Shown: piece after piece, positions 35,431 through 44,870 of the stretch
Numbering within the stretch: position 1 is the stretch's first letter
How the letters are laid out: each line of letters opens with the position of its first letter
Assembly: GCF_000723885.1 (NCBI RefSeq)
Contig: NZ_CCDG010000042.1
Coordinates: 51,029 to 115,028 of the forward strand
DNA length: 64,000 bases
Origin: Paenibacillus camerounensis
Lineage (GTDB): Bacteria; Bacillota; Bacilli; Paenibacillales; Paenibacillaceae
Direction: 5' to 3'
Made by a program: the position numbers and the translations under genes
Notes under the pieces: generated by a model
The model's input: the letters and a program-made list of their open reading frames with translations, nothing else
Told to the model about the DNA's origin: nothing
Databases searched by the model: none

Positions 35431-35611
35431 CTTTTATCCCTCCTTTCGATAGTATTTTAGAATAGTATGCGTTTCTCTATGTGAAACTTTTTTCAGATAA
35501 ATCATAAATCAGGGTATTTACTAGCTGATGCTTATTAACCATGTCACAATTTTCACTGTCTGAAGCGTTTTATACTTTAGAAATGTAAATAAGATATGGG
35601 AGAATTTAACA

Positions 35612-36811
35612 GTGAGAACAAATAGACGCTATATTTACGTTGTTATCCTGCTATTCATTTTTTGGTTTGCACTAATGGATAATGTTACGGCCAAGCTCGA
35701 AATTACCGGTGTCGACGGATGCAAGATTACAACAGATAACTATACACTGGCCCAGGACCATGAAGTTATGCTTGCTAAAGACGTGGCCGAGCAGGTGCTG
35801 AATGCCCGGATCAGCTGGCAGGAGCAGGCTTCGCTTCCACAAGGTATTTATTACAAGAATCAGGTGGCGGTGCTGATGTACCATCACCTCACCGGTGAAC
35901 CCGTATCGCTGAACCCGGGCGTATTAACCGCAGGACAGTTCGATGAGCATATGCAGCTGCTGAAGCAGGAAGGCTTTCAGGTTATTACGATGAAGCAATA
36001 CCGGCAATTTATGCTGGAGAACGCTCTGGTTCCCGATAATGCCGTTTTACTGACTTTTGATGATGGCTATGAGAGCTTCTATACGCTGGCCTTTCCCATT
36101 CTGCAAAAGCACGGCTACACTGCGGCTAACTTCATCATTGCTTCTGACGTTGACAATCCGGATGGAAAGAAGGTACCCAAGCTTACCTGGGAGCAGATGC
36201 GTGAGATGAAAAGCGCTGGAATGAGCTTCTATAATCATACCTACAATCTGCATCATTACGGCATTGTCGACGCAGAAGGGGGAACCCGTCCGGCGGCAAG
36301 TAGCTTGCTGTACATAAATGATGAGAACCGAAATGAGCTGAATGAAGAATACTACAGAAGAGTAATCGGGGACCTGGCTCTGGCGGAACGCAGGCTTAAG
36401 GAAGAGCTGGGTAATATAGATTCGGCGATTGCTTTTCCTTATGGTTCATTTAATGACTGGCTGCTGGAAGCGAGCAACTCAATCGGAATCGATATGAAAT
36501 TCAGTATCCGTGAAGGCCTTAGCTCCAGAATGACACCAGTTGCACCACGGATCAACAAAGGAGACAGCACCCTCTCCCCGGACCAATTCATAGAATCTTT
36601 GAAACATGCTGAGCCGCTGATGGAAATGATAATTAATTCAAATAAGGTTCCTCTTGCCTGGACTCAGCCGCAGTTGAGGGATGGAATACTGCTGGTTCCG
36701 TTAAGTCCCCTATGCAATGCGCTGGGGGTTGAGATGGACTATGATCCGGACACCCGCACATTGAAGCTGACACCCGGCAGCCTGAGCACGGATGGTGTAA
36801 CGCTGAAATAG
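35612..36811 (+). CDS. Membrane-anchored polysaccharide deacetylase with C-terminal stalk-like domain
   Basis: This 399-residue protein has an N-terminal anchor helix (about residues 7-24), a NodB-type deacetylase domain (AVLMYHHLTG, then TFDDGYESFY with the catalytic and metal-binding Asp pair, and NHTYNLHH with the zinc histidines), and a C-terminal segment resembling the copper-amine-oxidase N-terminal-like wall domain common in Paenibacillus. It probably acts on peptidoglycan or a surface glycan. The start is GTG 35612 behind GGGAGAA. Confidence 0.82.
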   Translation: MRTNRRYIYVVILLFIFWFALMDNVTAKLEITGVDGCKITTDNYTLAQDHEVMLAKDVAEQVLNARISWQEQASLPQGIYYKNQVAVLMYHHLTGEPVSLNPGVLTAGQFDEHMQLLKQEGFQVITMKQYRQFMLENALVPDNAVLLTFDDGYESFYTLAFPILQKHGYTAANFIIASDVDNPDGKKVPKLTWEQMREMKSAGMSFYNHTYNLHHYGIVDAEGGTRPAASSLLYINDENRNELNEEYYRRVIGDLALAERRLKEELGNIDSAIAFPYGSFNDWLLEASNSIGIDMKFSIREGLSSRMTPVAPRINKGDSTLSPDQFIESLKHAEPLMEMIINSNKVPLAWTQPQLRDGILLVPLSPLCNALGVEMDYDPDTRTLKLTPGSLSTDGVTLK

Positions 36812-36850
36812 CCCCTGCTTGTCTAAGTGATTGAGCTGCAAACGATGATA

Positions 36851-36882
36851 ATAAAGTAAAAGACCAGCCGGAAGGCTGGTCT
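36851..36882 (-). terminator. Terminator of the receptor/pro-peptide operon
   Basis: AGACCAGCC (36861-36869) pairs with GGCTGGTCT (36874-36882); on the minus strand TTTTACTTTATTATT follows. It lies 13 bases past the pro-peptide stop. Confidence 0.8.
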
Positions 36883-36894
36883 CAGTCAATCTAA

Positions 36895-37014
36895 TTACAG
36901 ACAGCCATGGATATTGGAAGGAGTAAAAGGGCTTCCTTTAGTAATACCAGGAACGACTAATACCCCTAGCAACAAGCTACTTACTACTAACAATCCTGCT
37001 AATTTTCTTTTCAT
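36895..37014 (-). CDS. Exported signalling pro-peptide of an RRNPP pair
   Basis: This 39-codon gene is too short for routine detection. It has a lysine/arginine start (MKRKLAG), a hydrophobic core of about 17 residues (LLVVSSLLLGVLVV) and a short tail ending SNIHGCL. This is the layout of Phr, PapR, AimP and Paenibacillus AloP pro-peptides, in which the last 5-10 residues are released as the signal. The start ATG 37014 has AAAGGGG about 10 bases upstream. It overlaps the 3' end of the receptor gene by 38 bases in another frame, so both are co-expressed, and a terminator follows. The mature peptide is not predictable exactly; the C-terminal 6-8 residues are the best guess. Confidence 0.8.
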   Translation of the reverse strand: MKRKLAGLLVVSSLLLGVLVVPGITKGSPFTPSNIHGCL

Positions 37015-38383
37015 CCTGAACAAACCCCTTTTTCATTGAATTTTGGTATTGCTGCTGTATATCAAATGATGCGTAATCCCGGAATTGTTCAAACAACCGC
37101 ACAAATGATAGTATACGGGCTTCGTTATTGATAAACTCCGCCTTCTCCAAACCAGCCAGCACATATCGGAAACCCTCTGAATATAGCTCATTCGATAGAT
37201 AGTAATAAGCTAACTGATAGCAGCACTCTGTAGATTCTTCATCTATAATCTGAGGTGTATAAATGCCCGCAGACTCTGACTGCATTGAAAGATAGAACAT
37301 GAGCCGGGGCTTGAACCTCTCCAGAATAACATCGATATTATAATCAAATCTATTTGCAGCCTTGGTAATATTCAGAATTCCTATCAGCAGTTCTTCTTCG
37401 TCCTGCTCAATGAATTCTGCATATTCAGGAATGAAACGCTCATCTCCGATCATAAGCTTACACACGAATATATTCGCTTTAGCCCAACCCTCAAACAGCT
37501 TAACCCATTTCTCCGTTTCTTCATCCCGATCCTTAACCCAGCTTAAATCAGCATACCGGTAGGCGTATTCAAGCGCCTCTTTATGAGCACCTCTCGAATC
37601 ACACACACCGCCGCGCAGCAGATTTGAAAATGTTAAATAAGCAAACAGCGGCCGCTTCAGCTTCTTATCCGTTGCCTCTCTCTTGAGCCCGGGCTGGGAT
37701 GCCAGCCTAAGCTGTATCTCGGCCTTGTTGCCAAGCTCTGCTGCAATCTCATCAACCTTATCCCATCGTTGTAATGACTTGTATGTATTGGCTAACTCCC
37801 TAAGGGCATCCAGCTGATCAAGCTCATCCAGCCTGTCCACATAAGGCTCAAATTGAATGGCAGCCTGCAGATTCCGCTCCTGGTCATCACCTTGTCTTAG
37901 CGTAAATAACCGGTACTGGCAGAAGGCCAGGCGTTCTGAATGCTGTCTCCGTTCACTGGCGGCAACACTTTCATAGAGGATAGCAGCAGCTTCCGGTTTA
38001 CCTGAAGCAAAAAATTCTTCAGCAACCTCAAACAGCAGCGGCGAATATGTCAGATTGTCCAATAGCATCTGCACCGACTGGCGGATACAAGACAGGCAAT
38101 CCAGTTCCGCACACCGGAACAGAAACGGTCTGATTCTGCGCCAGTTAGGCACGGTCTCTACAATACACTCCTGAATATACTGCTCATAGTAATGGCCCTC
38201 AGGCAAGCCTAGCACTCTGGTAATTCTGTCCAGCTGGTCAATCGCCAAGACCCGGCTTCCCTTCATTAAGGAACTGACCGTTCCGGCATTCAGGCCTGCT
38301 CTTCTGCCTAGCTGGCTAAGATTCAAGCCTTCCCGTTCAATAAAGCCTTCCAGCTCGCTGCGAATCGTGGTTGTGTAGATCAT
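36977..38383 (-). CDS. RRNPP-type peptide receptor: HTH regulator with TPR-like domain
   Basis: This 468-residue cytosolic protein starts with an XRE-type helix-turn-helix (about residues 18-58, LSQLGRRAGLNAGTVSSLMKG) and continues with a long all-helical region of TPR-like repeats, with FAEEF-, ALRELANTYKSLQRWDKVDEI- and YAYRYADLSWV-type helices. That is the layout of PlcR, AimR and the Paenibacillus AloR-type receptors. The start ATG has a full AGGAGGTGG site. A strong promoter with a palindrome over its -10 lies upstream. The overlapping pro-peptide gene is the likely source of its ligand. Target genes are not obvious; autoregulation is likely. Confidence 0.8.
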   Translation of the reverse strand: MIYTTTIRSELEGFIEREGLNLSQLGRRAGLNAGTVSSLMKGSRVLAIDQLDRITRVLGLPEGHYYEQYIQECIVETVPNWRRIRPFLFRCAELDCLSCIRQSVQMLLDNLTYSPLLFEVAEEFFASGKPEAAAILYESVAASERRQHSERLAFCQYRLFTLRQGDDQERNLQAAIQFEPYVDRLDELDQLDALRELANTYKSLQRWDKVDEIAAELGNKAEIQLRLASQPGLKREATDKKLKRPLFAYLTFSNLLRGGVCDSRGAHKEALEYAYRYADLSWVKDRDEETEKWVKLFEGWAKANIFVCKLMIGDERFIPEYAEFIEQDEEELLIGILNITKAANRFDYNIDVILERFKPRLMFYLSMQSESAGIYTPQIIDEESTECCYQLAYYYLSNELYSEGFRYVLAGLEKAEFINNEARILSFVRLFEQFRDYASFDIQQQYQNSMKKGFVQDEKKISRIVSSK

Positions 38384-38462
38384 CTAACCACCTCCTGGAG
38401 GAACATCAGAAATGCCGGCAACATCCGCAAGTGCTTCGCTGAGAAATGATAACTTCTTCTAA

Positions 38463-38500
38463 TATATTACAAATATAGCCATTAAAAGAATATCCGTCAA
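38463..38500 (-). promoter_or_regulatory. Promoter and candidate operator of the receptor gene
   Basis: On the minus strand TTGACG (38495-38500), a 17-base spacer and TATATT (38472-38477). The perfect palindrome TATATT-ACA-AATATA (38463-38477) includes the whole -10 element, so a bound protein would block it. Confidence 0.7.
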
Positions 38501-38600
38501 CTGCTTTTTTTCTTATTTTTTTACTTTTTTTTGCAGCGCGTTATATAATGAAAGCTTTGTGAATCCCGGCCTAAATGAAGAAGTATATCTCCCTGCAAAC

Positions 38601-38626
38601 AAAAAGCCGCCGGAAATCTTTCCGGC
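38601..38626 (-). terminator. Terminator of the SEC-C gene
   Basis: GCCGGAAA (38609-38616) pairs with TTTCCGGC (38619-38626), followed on the minus strand by GGC and TTTTT. Confidence 0.8.
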
Positions 38627-38662
38627 AGCTCAGTACTATACAGTAATTAATTAATGCTCCTG

Positions 38663-39973
38663 CTATTGCTTCAGCATCCACTTTAACAAGTCAGGCAGGC
38701 TTGCCCACAGACGGGAATGCATAATAACATATTCAACCGCTTCATTGGAGTCTCCCATGCCGACAAAATCCGGGAGGTTATGCGGCAGCCGCTTCACGCC
38801 CAGCAGATAGTCAGGCACATGCTTGTTCACGCCGCGCGCAACACGATACAGCATTTTGAGCTGTGAGGTAATTCCGTTTTTCTTGTATTCCAGAACAATC
38901 CGGTCATAGGCAAAAGCTGCAGCCGTATCATCCTCTCCATACTTCTTCAGGAACGCCTCCGTTTCCTTCAGCTGATTGCTGTACAGATAAACAGCAGCCA
39001 GAAGATAACGGGCACCTGTATTGTCTTCCGGGTTAAGCTCCAGAATATGCTCCAGCATCTCTGCCGCTTCCTCCGCTTTGCCGCCGAACCAGCATGATTC
39101 CGCGTAGCTCTTGCAGATCCGGATGTACGGCCGGGTCTCGGCCAGCCCCCAGAAGTATCCTTTATTCTTGGCAAAAAAAGCTTCACCCAGCTCCCGTTCA
39201 CCGGCAGCGATACCTGCCTTCAGAAAAACACGGGCCTCCTGCTCGTTCTCAGACTCCTCGGCAAGCACCAGATAAGCGTCAGAGCTGTCCGGGTAGATCT
39301 CCAGAGCCGCTTCCGCCAGCTGAACACGGCGTTTCCCGGAGGTAGACTCCATGGCTTTGTGCAGCAGCTGCTGCGCCTTTTCTCTGGCGGTTCCGGCACC
39401 GTTCAGCACGGACAGCTCGTCCGAATCGCCTTCTCTGCCGTATTCCTCAATATAGTTCAGCATTTCCTTCACTTTGCGTGAAATAGTTGCCGCAGTCACC
39501 TCATATTTATCAGCCAGCTCGGCCTGGGAAAGATTGAACCCGTATTCTTCTGACAGAATATATTCAATTGCCGCGCAGAACGAGCCTGCTTTCTTCACTG
39601 CAGGTCTGGTCTGGCCCGAGAAGCCGTTCCAAAGCACCAGTGCTTCAAAAATCAGCTCCCGCTCATACTGGCTCCGCATATTCTCAATCAGCTGCATAGC
39701 CAGCTGCTCATGAGCCGGGTGCTCCCATTTCAGCTCGCGGGTTACCATTTTTTTCAGCTTGGTCAATGTAAGCTTGCCTTCAGGCCGGACACCGGCTTCA
39801 GGAGAAGCAGCAGCTTGTGCTGCAACTGCAGCTGCCTCGCGGGCGGCTGCCTCCTCAGCTGTAACGAGCCGCAGAATCGACTCTACTGCAGAGGTTTCTT
39901 TATCCAGGCAGCATTTTTTGTATTTTTTACCGCTTCCGCATGGGCACAAGTCATTTCTTCCAACCTTACTCAA
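38663..39973 (-). CDS. SEC-C zinc-binding protein with HTH and TPR-like repeats
   Basis: This 436-residue protein starts with a complete SEC-C metal-binding motif (CPCGSGKKYKKCC, residues about 10-22), followed by an Ala-rich linker, a helix-turn-helix-like stretch (QAELADKYEVTAATISRKV) and C-terminal helical repeats of the TPR type. SEC-C modules bind zinc in SecA and many stand-alone proteins. The start is TTG 39973, with AGGAGG 8 bases upstream. Function is unknown; a nucleic-acid or ribosome-linked role is possible. It lies between the purine operon and the receptor gene, with terminators on both sides. Confidence 0.75.
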   Translation of the reverse strand: MSKVGRNDLCPCGSGKKYKKCCLDKETSAVESILRLVTAEEAAAREAAAVAAQAAASPEAGVRPEGKLTLTKLKKMVTRELKWEHPAHEQLAMQLIENMRSQYERELIFEALVLWNGFSGQTRPAVKKAGSFCAAIEYILSEEYGFNLSQAELADKYEVTAATISRKVKEMLNYIEEYGREGDSDELSVLNGAGTAREKAQQLLHKAMESTSGKRRVQLAEAALEIYPDSSDAYLVLAEESENEQEARVFLKAGIAAGERELGEAFFAKNKGYFWGLAETRPYIRICKSYAESCWFGGKAEEAAEMLEHILELNPEDNTGARYLLAAVYLYSNQLKETEAFLKKYGEDDTAAAFAYDRIVLEYKKNGITSQLKMLYRVARGVNKHVPDYLLGVKRLPHNLPDFVGMGDSNEAVEYVIMHSRLWASLPDLLKWMLKQ

Positions 39974-40004
39974 AACTAATTCCTCCTATACTTAAAAAAA
40001 CCGA

Positions 40005-40040
40005 TTTAAAAAAGGCCTTTCCATGAAAGGAAAGACCCTT
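40005..40040 (-). terminator. Terminator of the purine operon
   Basis: AAGGCCTTTCC (40012-40022) pairs with GGAAAGACCCTT (40029-40040, one bulge); on the minus strand a T-run follows. It lies 125 bases after purD. Confidence 0.75.
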
Positions 40041-40164
40041 TATCTGTATATATCCGAACATTTTCCCCCGTACGAGTTGTATTATAGCACTTCTTCTATC
40101 ACTTGTCAGTCCTTTTTTGGGACTTTTAAGATGAAAATAGGCAGAAAGTAGCCGTTCTTTATCC

Positions 40165-41430
40165 TCAGATAAGAGCTTTCATGGCGATGTCGCTGCGGCT
40201 TTGCTTGCCTTCAAAATGAATCTTCTCCGCACTGGCATAAGCTGCTGCACGCGCTTCGGAAATATCTGCGCCTATGCCAACTACGCCCAGCACACGCCCG
40301 CCGTTTGTAAGCCAGCTGCCGTCCTCTCCCCGCGCCGTTCCCGCATGGAAGACCAGCCCGTCCCCGGCGTCCTCCAGCCCGGTAATCGGTACGCCCTTCG
40401 GATAATTCCCCGGATAGCCCTGGGACGCCAGCACTACACATACAGCCGCCTCATCGCTCCACTCAATAGAAGTATCAGCCAGTCTGCCCTCAGCCACAGC
40501 CAGGAAGATTTCCAGCAGATCACTCTTCAGCCGCGGCAGCACGACCTGGGTCTCCGGATCGCCGAACCGGGCGTTGAATTCAATGGTCTTCGGTTTGCCG
40601 TCCGGTGAGATCATCAGGCCCGCAAACAGCACGCCGCTGAAGGAACGGCCTTCGGCCACCATCGCACGGGCTGCCGGTTCAATAATCGTCTCAACCGCCT
40701 CGCGGATAATCGCCTCATCAATATGCGGCAGCGGGGAATAAGTCCCCATACCGCCGGTGTTCGGCCCTTTGTCGCCGTCATATACCGGCTTGTGGTCCTG
40801 CGCAGCTGCCATCGGGCGTACTGTCTCCCCGTCAACAAAAGCAAGTATCGACATCTCCTGTCCTGCCAGGAACTCTTCAATAACCACCTGGGCGCCAGCC
40901 TCACCGAATACCTTGGTTACCATGATATCACGCAGCGCCAGCTCAGCCTCCTCGCGCGAATATGCAACGGTTACCCCTTTACCTGCCGCCAGCCCGTCCG
41001 CCTTGATCACAATCGGCAGCTCCTGCCCGCGCAAATAGGCAAGCGCCGCCTCATAATCACTGAACTTCTCATAGGCTGCTGTCGGAATATTGTATTTATG
41101 CAGCAGATCCTTCATGAACGTCTTACTGCCTTCAATTTCCGCCGCATTCTTGCGCGGCCCGAATACAGGGATAGCCTGCGCTTCAAAAGCATCGACAATT
41201 CCAGCCGCCAGCGGGTCATCGGGTCCGATAACCGCCAGGCCTACCTCTTTCTCCTTGGCGAATGCTGTCAGCTTGTCGAATTCGAACACGCCGATCGGCA
41301 CACACTCCGCCAGCCGGGCAATCCCGGCATTGCCGGGTGCACAGTAGATTTTACCGGCTCTGGGGCTCTGGGACAGCTTCCAGATGATTGCATGCTCCCG
41401 GCCCCCGCCGCCGACCACTAAAATATCCAT
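40165..41430 (-). CDS. purD: Phosphoribosylamine-glycine ligase
   Basis: This 421-residue ATP-grasp enzyme makes glycinamide ribonucleotide (step 2 of purine synthesis). It begins MDILVVGGGGREHAI, contains the ATP-grasp signature PIVIKADGLAAGKGVTVA and ends in the NARFGDPETQ metal/substrate motif region. I chose ATG 41430; the frame runs 34 codons further into the purH end. It is the last gene of the operon, 25 bases after purH. Confidence 0.96.
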   Translation of the reverse strand: MDILVVGGGGREHAIIWKLSQSPRAGKIYCAPGNAGIARLAECVPIGVFEFDKLTAFAKEKEVGLAVIGPDDPLAAGIVDAFEAQAIPVFGPRKNAAEIEGSKTFMKDLLHKYNIPTAAYEKFSDYEAALAYLRGQELPIVIKADGLAAGKGVTVAYSREEAELALRDIMVTKVFGEAGAQVVIEEFLAGQEMSILAFVDGETVRPMAAAQDHKPVYDGDKGPNTGGMGTYSPLPHIDEAIIREAVETIIEPAARAMVAEGRSFSGVLFAGLMISPDGKPKTIEFNARFGDPETQVVLPRLKSDLLEIFLAVAEGRLADTSIEWSDEAAVCVVLASQGYPGNYPKGVPITGLEDAGDGLVFHAGTARGEDGSWLTNGGRVLGVVGIGADISEARAAAYASAEKIHFEGKQSRSDIAMKALI

Positions 41431-41455
41431 TGAACTGAAATCCCCCCAACTTACT

Positions 41456-43003
41456 CTAGTGTCTGAAATGACGGACGCCTGTGAAGACCATAGCAATGCC
41501 GTATTCATTGGCGACCTTAATGGATTCCTCATCCTTGATCGAGCCGCCAGGCTGAATAACCGCCGTTATGCCTGCTTTTGCCGCCATTTCCAGGGTATCG
41601 CCCATAGGGAAGAATGCATCAGAGGCAAGGATGGAGCCCTTGGCTTTTTCTCCGGCCTGTTCAATGGCAATCTTCGCTGCACCCACCCGGTTCATCTGGC
41701 CTGCGCCGACGCCCACGGTCATATCATCCGCTGCCAGCACAATGGCATTGGACTTCACGTGCTTAACAACCTTCCAGCCGAACAGCAGCTGCTTCAGCTC
41801 CTCTTCAGTAGGCTTGCGGTCAGTAACAACCTGCAGCTCATCTGCATTGACGGAGTGCACATCGCTCTCCTGCACCACCATGCCGCCTTCAATCGAAGTC
41901 ACAACAAAGCTGCCCTTGCGTGCTGCACCGCTGCTAAGGCTGCCGATCTTGAGCAGACGGATATTCTTTTTCTTGGTCAGAATGTCCAGCGCTTCCTCAG
42001 TAAAGCCCGGGGCCAACACGATTTCCAGGAAAATATCCTTCAGCAGATTCGCTGTATCCGCATCAACAATCCGGTTAGCAGCAACAATTCCGCCAAAAAT
42101 AGAGGTCGGATCAGCATTGTACGCTTTTTGATAAGCTTCAAATACACTGGTTCCCACGCCTACTCCGCAAGGGTTCATGTGCTTAACAGCCACTACAGCC
42201 GGCTCTTCGAATTCCTTGACGATCTGCAGCGCCGCGTTGGCATCATTGATATTGTTGTAGGACAGCTCCTTGCCGTGCAACTGCTCGGCTGCTGTCAGTG
42301 TATCCTGCGCCGCCAGCGGCTTACGGTAGAATGCCGCCTTCTGGTGCGGGTTCTCCCCGTAGCGCAGATCCTGGATTTTCTCATAAGTAACAGTATAGCG
42401 CTCCGGCAGCGGTTCACCGGTCACACCCGCCAGATAATCAGCAATCAGGGCATCGTATGCCGCCGTATGGCGGAACACTTTTGCCGCAAGTCCTTTGCGG
42501 GTCTCAAGGGTTGTATCTCCGCCTGCACGCACTTCTTCAAGCACCTTGGCATAATCAGCCGCATCCACTACCACACTGACAAACGCATGGTTCTTCGCCG
42601 CAGAACGCAGCATCGTCGGTCCGCCGATATCGATGTTCTCGATTGCTTCCTCGTAGGACACATCGGGCTTAGCAATCGTCTCCGCGAACGGATACAGATT
42701 CACCACCACCAGATCGATGTAACCCAGACCCAGCTCGGTCATCTGACGCGTGTGCTCCTCATTGTCACGAACGGCCAGCAGGCCGCTATGTACAGCAGGG
42801 TGCAGCGTTTTGACGCGTCCGTCCATAATTTCCGGGAAGCCCGTCACATCAGAGATGCCGATAACCGGCACGCCTTCTTTAGCCAAAAGTGTGCTAGTGC
42901 CGCCTGTGGAGATAATTTCTACACCCAATGCAGACAACTCGCGGCAAAAATCCACGATGCCCTGTTTGTCCGATACGCTGACCAGCGCTCTTTTGATACT
43001 CAC
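41456..43003 (-). CDS. purH: AICAR transformylase/IMP cyclohydrolase
   Basis: This 515-residue bifunctional enzyme performs the last two steps to IMP. The N-terminal third is the MGS-like cyclohydrolase (SVSDKQGIVDFCREL, STGGTSTLL), and the rest is the AICAR transformylase (GENPHQKAAFYR, KHMNPCGVG with the Lys-His pair). Length matches the B. subtilis enzyme. The start is GTG 43003 behind GGAGGAC. Confidence 0.96.
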   Translation of the reverse strand: MSIKRALVSVSDKQGIVDFCRELSALGVEIISTGGTSTLLAKEGVPVIGISDVTGFPEIMDGRVKTLHPAVHSGLLAVRDNEEHTRQMTELGLGYIDLVVVNLYPFAETIAKPDVSYEEAIENIDIGGPTMLRSAAKNHAFVSVVVDAADYAKVLEEVRAGGDTTLETRKGLAAKVFRHTAAYDALIADYLAGVTGEPLPERYTVTYEKIQDLRYGENPHQKAAFYRKPLAAQDTLTAAEQLHGKELSYNNINDANAALQIVKEFEEPAVVAVKHMNPCGVGVGTSVFEAYQKAYNADPTSIFGGIVAANRIVDADTANLLKDIFLEIVLAPGFTEEALDILTKKKNIRLLKIGSLSSGAARKGSFVVTSIEGGMVVQESDVHSVNADELQVVTDRKPTEEELKQLLFGWKVVKHVKSNAIVLAADDMTVGVGAGQMNRVGAAKIAIEQAGEKAKGSILASDAFFPMGDTLEMAAKAGITAVIQPGGSIKDEESIKVANEYGIAMVFTGVRHFRH

Positions 43004-43206
43004 TTGAAAAGTCCTCCTCCGGATGATGCAAGATTAGTGTTGTTAACTTAAAGCTCAAGGGATACTGACTGATTATTATAGTTGGGATTGTTCGTGACTC
43101 CAGTGAAAATCGGACTTCCGGCCGCTGTCCTTCTGCAGGACTTTGTGCAATATTTCCCGAGAAATATCAGAATCTGCGGATAATATGCAAAATGTCGAAT
43201 GACAGC

Positions 43207-43821
43207 CTACTCCCGGACAATAACCTGTCTGCCTTGCAGCTCCACTTTTCCGGCTGCAAACGCACGGACAACCTCCGGATACAGCGCATACTCTATCCCG
43301 TGAATCCGCTGTGCCAGCGACTCGGCTGTATCACCGGCTTCAACCGCGACACTGCGCTGGGCAATGACCGGACCGGTATCCATCCCGCCGTCGACGAAAT
43401 GCACCGTAACTCCAGTCAGCTTCACACCGTAGCCGATTGCCTGCCCGATAGCGTCCTTCCCGGCAAAAGCAGGCAGCAGCGAAGGGTGGATGTTGATAAT
43501 CCTTCCCGCAAAAGGCTCCAGCAGTACCGGAGTGATCAGCCGCATGTAACCGGCGAGTACGATCAGCCCGATGTCCCGGCGCTGCAGTTCGGCTACAATC
43601 TCCGCCTCGTACAGTTCACGGCTGGCGAAGTCCTTCGGCCGCAGCAGGAGGGCGGGAACGCCCGCAGCCTCCGCCCGCTGTGCCACAGGCGCTTCCGGCC
43701 GGTCGGAGACTAACAGCTCAATGCTTCCTTCACCAAGCAGTCCGGCTCTCTGCGCTTCAATCAGTGCGGCGAAATTGCTGCCCTGCCCGGAGGCAAATAC
43801 AGCGATCCGGCTGCTGCTCAT
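43207..43821 (-). CDS. purN: Phosphoribosylglycinamide formyltransferase
   Basis: This 204-residue enzyme transfers a formyl group from 10-formyl-THF to GAR. It has FASGQGSNF at the phosphate-binding loop, the catalytic Asn-His-Asp set in INIHPSLLPAF and DGGMDTGPVI. Its ATG 43821 overlaps the purM stop (TGATG), so the two are coupled. A 203-base gap with no recognised feature separates it from purH. Confidence 0.94.
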   Translation of the reverse strand: MSSSRIAVFASGQGSNFAALIEAQRAGLLGEGSIELLVSDRPEAPVAQRAEAAGVPALLLRPKDFASRELYEAEIVAELQRRDIGLIVLAGYMRLITPVLLEPFAGRIINIHPSLLPAFAGKDAIGQAIGYGVKLTGVTVHFVDGGMDTGPVIAQRSVAVEAGDTAESLAQRIHGIEYALYPEVVRAFAAGKVELQGRQVIVRE

Positions 43822-44861
43822 CACACCTCAGCTCCCGTAAAGGTAACAATGCGCTCTCCTTCAGTCACCGTTCCAATCAGATAAGCGTCTTCCCCGCTTG
43901 CTTTCAGCAGCTCCAGCGCATGTTCGCTGTCAGCAGCAGCTACAACCAGCACAAGGCCGATGCCCATGTTGAAGGTGGTGAACATATCCCGGTTCGACAC
44001 ACTGCCCTTATCCTGCATCAGGCCGAAGACCGGCTGAATCGGCCAGGAGCCGTAGTTAATCTCCACATTCACATTATCCGGCAGCATCCGCGGAATGTTT
44101 TCGATGAAGCCTCCGCCGGTAATATGCGCCATGCCTTTAACGGTAAGCTGCTCAAGCAGCGCCAGCAGCGGTTTTACATAGATTTTGGTCGGTGCGAGCA
44201 GCACGTCCACAAGCGGAGCGCCCAGCTCAGGAATCACATCGTTCAGGTCATAGCCTGCCTGCTCCAGCAGAAGCTTGCGTACCAGCGAGAAGCCGTTGCT
44301 GTGAATGCCGCTGGAGGATAGCCCGATTACTGCATCGCCGGAGGCGATGTCTGCACCGGTAACCAGCTTGGCCTTATCCGCAACCCCAACAGTGAAACCG
44401 GCGATATCGTATTCGCCGGCAGCGTACATACCGGGCATTTCAGCAGTTTCACCGCCGATCAGCGCGCAGCCTGCCTGATGGCAGCCTTCGGCGATTCCGG
44501 CTACGATGGCTTCAATCTTCTCCGGCACGACTTTATCGCATGCGAGGTAATCGAGGAAGAATAACGGCTCGGCACCCTGTACTACGATATCGTTAACACA
44601 CATTGCAACCGCATCAATACCGATTGTGTCATGGCGGTCTGCCGCGAACGCCAGCTTGAGCTTCGTGCCTACGCCGTCAGTACCCGATACAAGTACAGGC
44701 TCATCGTATTTATCTTTATTGAGGCCGAACAGTGCGCCGAATCCGCCGAGCTCTGTCATAACCTCCGGCCGGTATGTGCGTTTTACATGCTTCTTCATGC
44801 GTTCTACCGCTTCATTACCGGCTGCAATATCCACTCCGGCGTTTTTATAAGCTTCCGACAC
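43821..44861 (-). CDS. purM: Phosphoribosylformylglycinamidine cyclo-ligase
   Basis: This 346-residue AIR synthetase closes the imidazole ring. It starts MSEAYKNAGVDI, the same as the B. subtilis protein, if GTG 44861 is used; GAGG lies 8 bases upstream. A GTG at 44870 overlaps that site and is not preferred. Motifs include GTDGVGTK, GGETAEMPGMY and the C-terminal GHITGGG-like HITGGGFIENIPR. A 590-base repeat island separates it from purF. Confidence 0.95.
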   Translation of the reverse strand: MSEAYKNAGVDIAAGNEAVERMKKHVKRTYRPEVMTELGGFGALFGLNKDKYDEPVLVSGTDGVGTKLKLAFAADRHDTIGIDAVAMCVNDIVVQGAEPLFFLDYLACDKVVPEKIEAIVAGIAEGCHQAGCALIGGETAEMPGMYAAGEYDIAGFTVGVADKAKLVTGADIASGDAVIGLSSSGIHSNGFSLVRKLLLEQAGYDLNDVIPELGAPLVDVLLAPTKIYVKPLLALLEQLTVKGMAHITGGGFIENIPRMLPDNVNVEINYGSWPIQPVFGLMQDKGSVSNRDMFTTFNMGIGLVLVVAAADSEHALELLKASGEDAYLIGTVTEGERIVTFTGAEV

Positions 44862-44870
44862 TTTGGACAC

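Noticed and set aside
41384..43051. Long plus-strand frame opposite purH
   Set aside because: Shadow of purH; no motif and no promoter.
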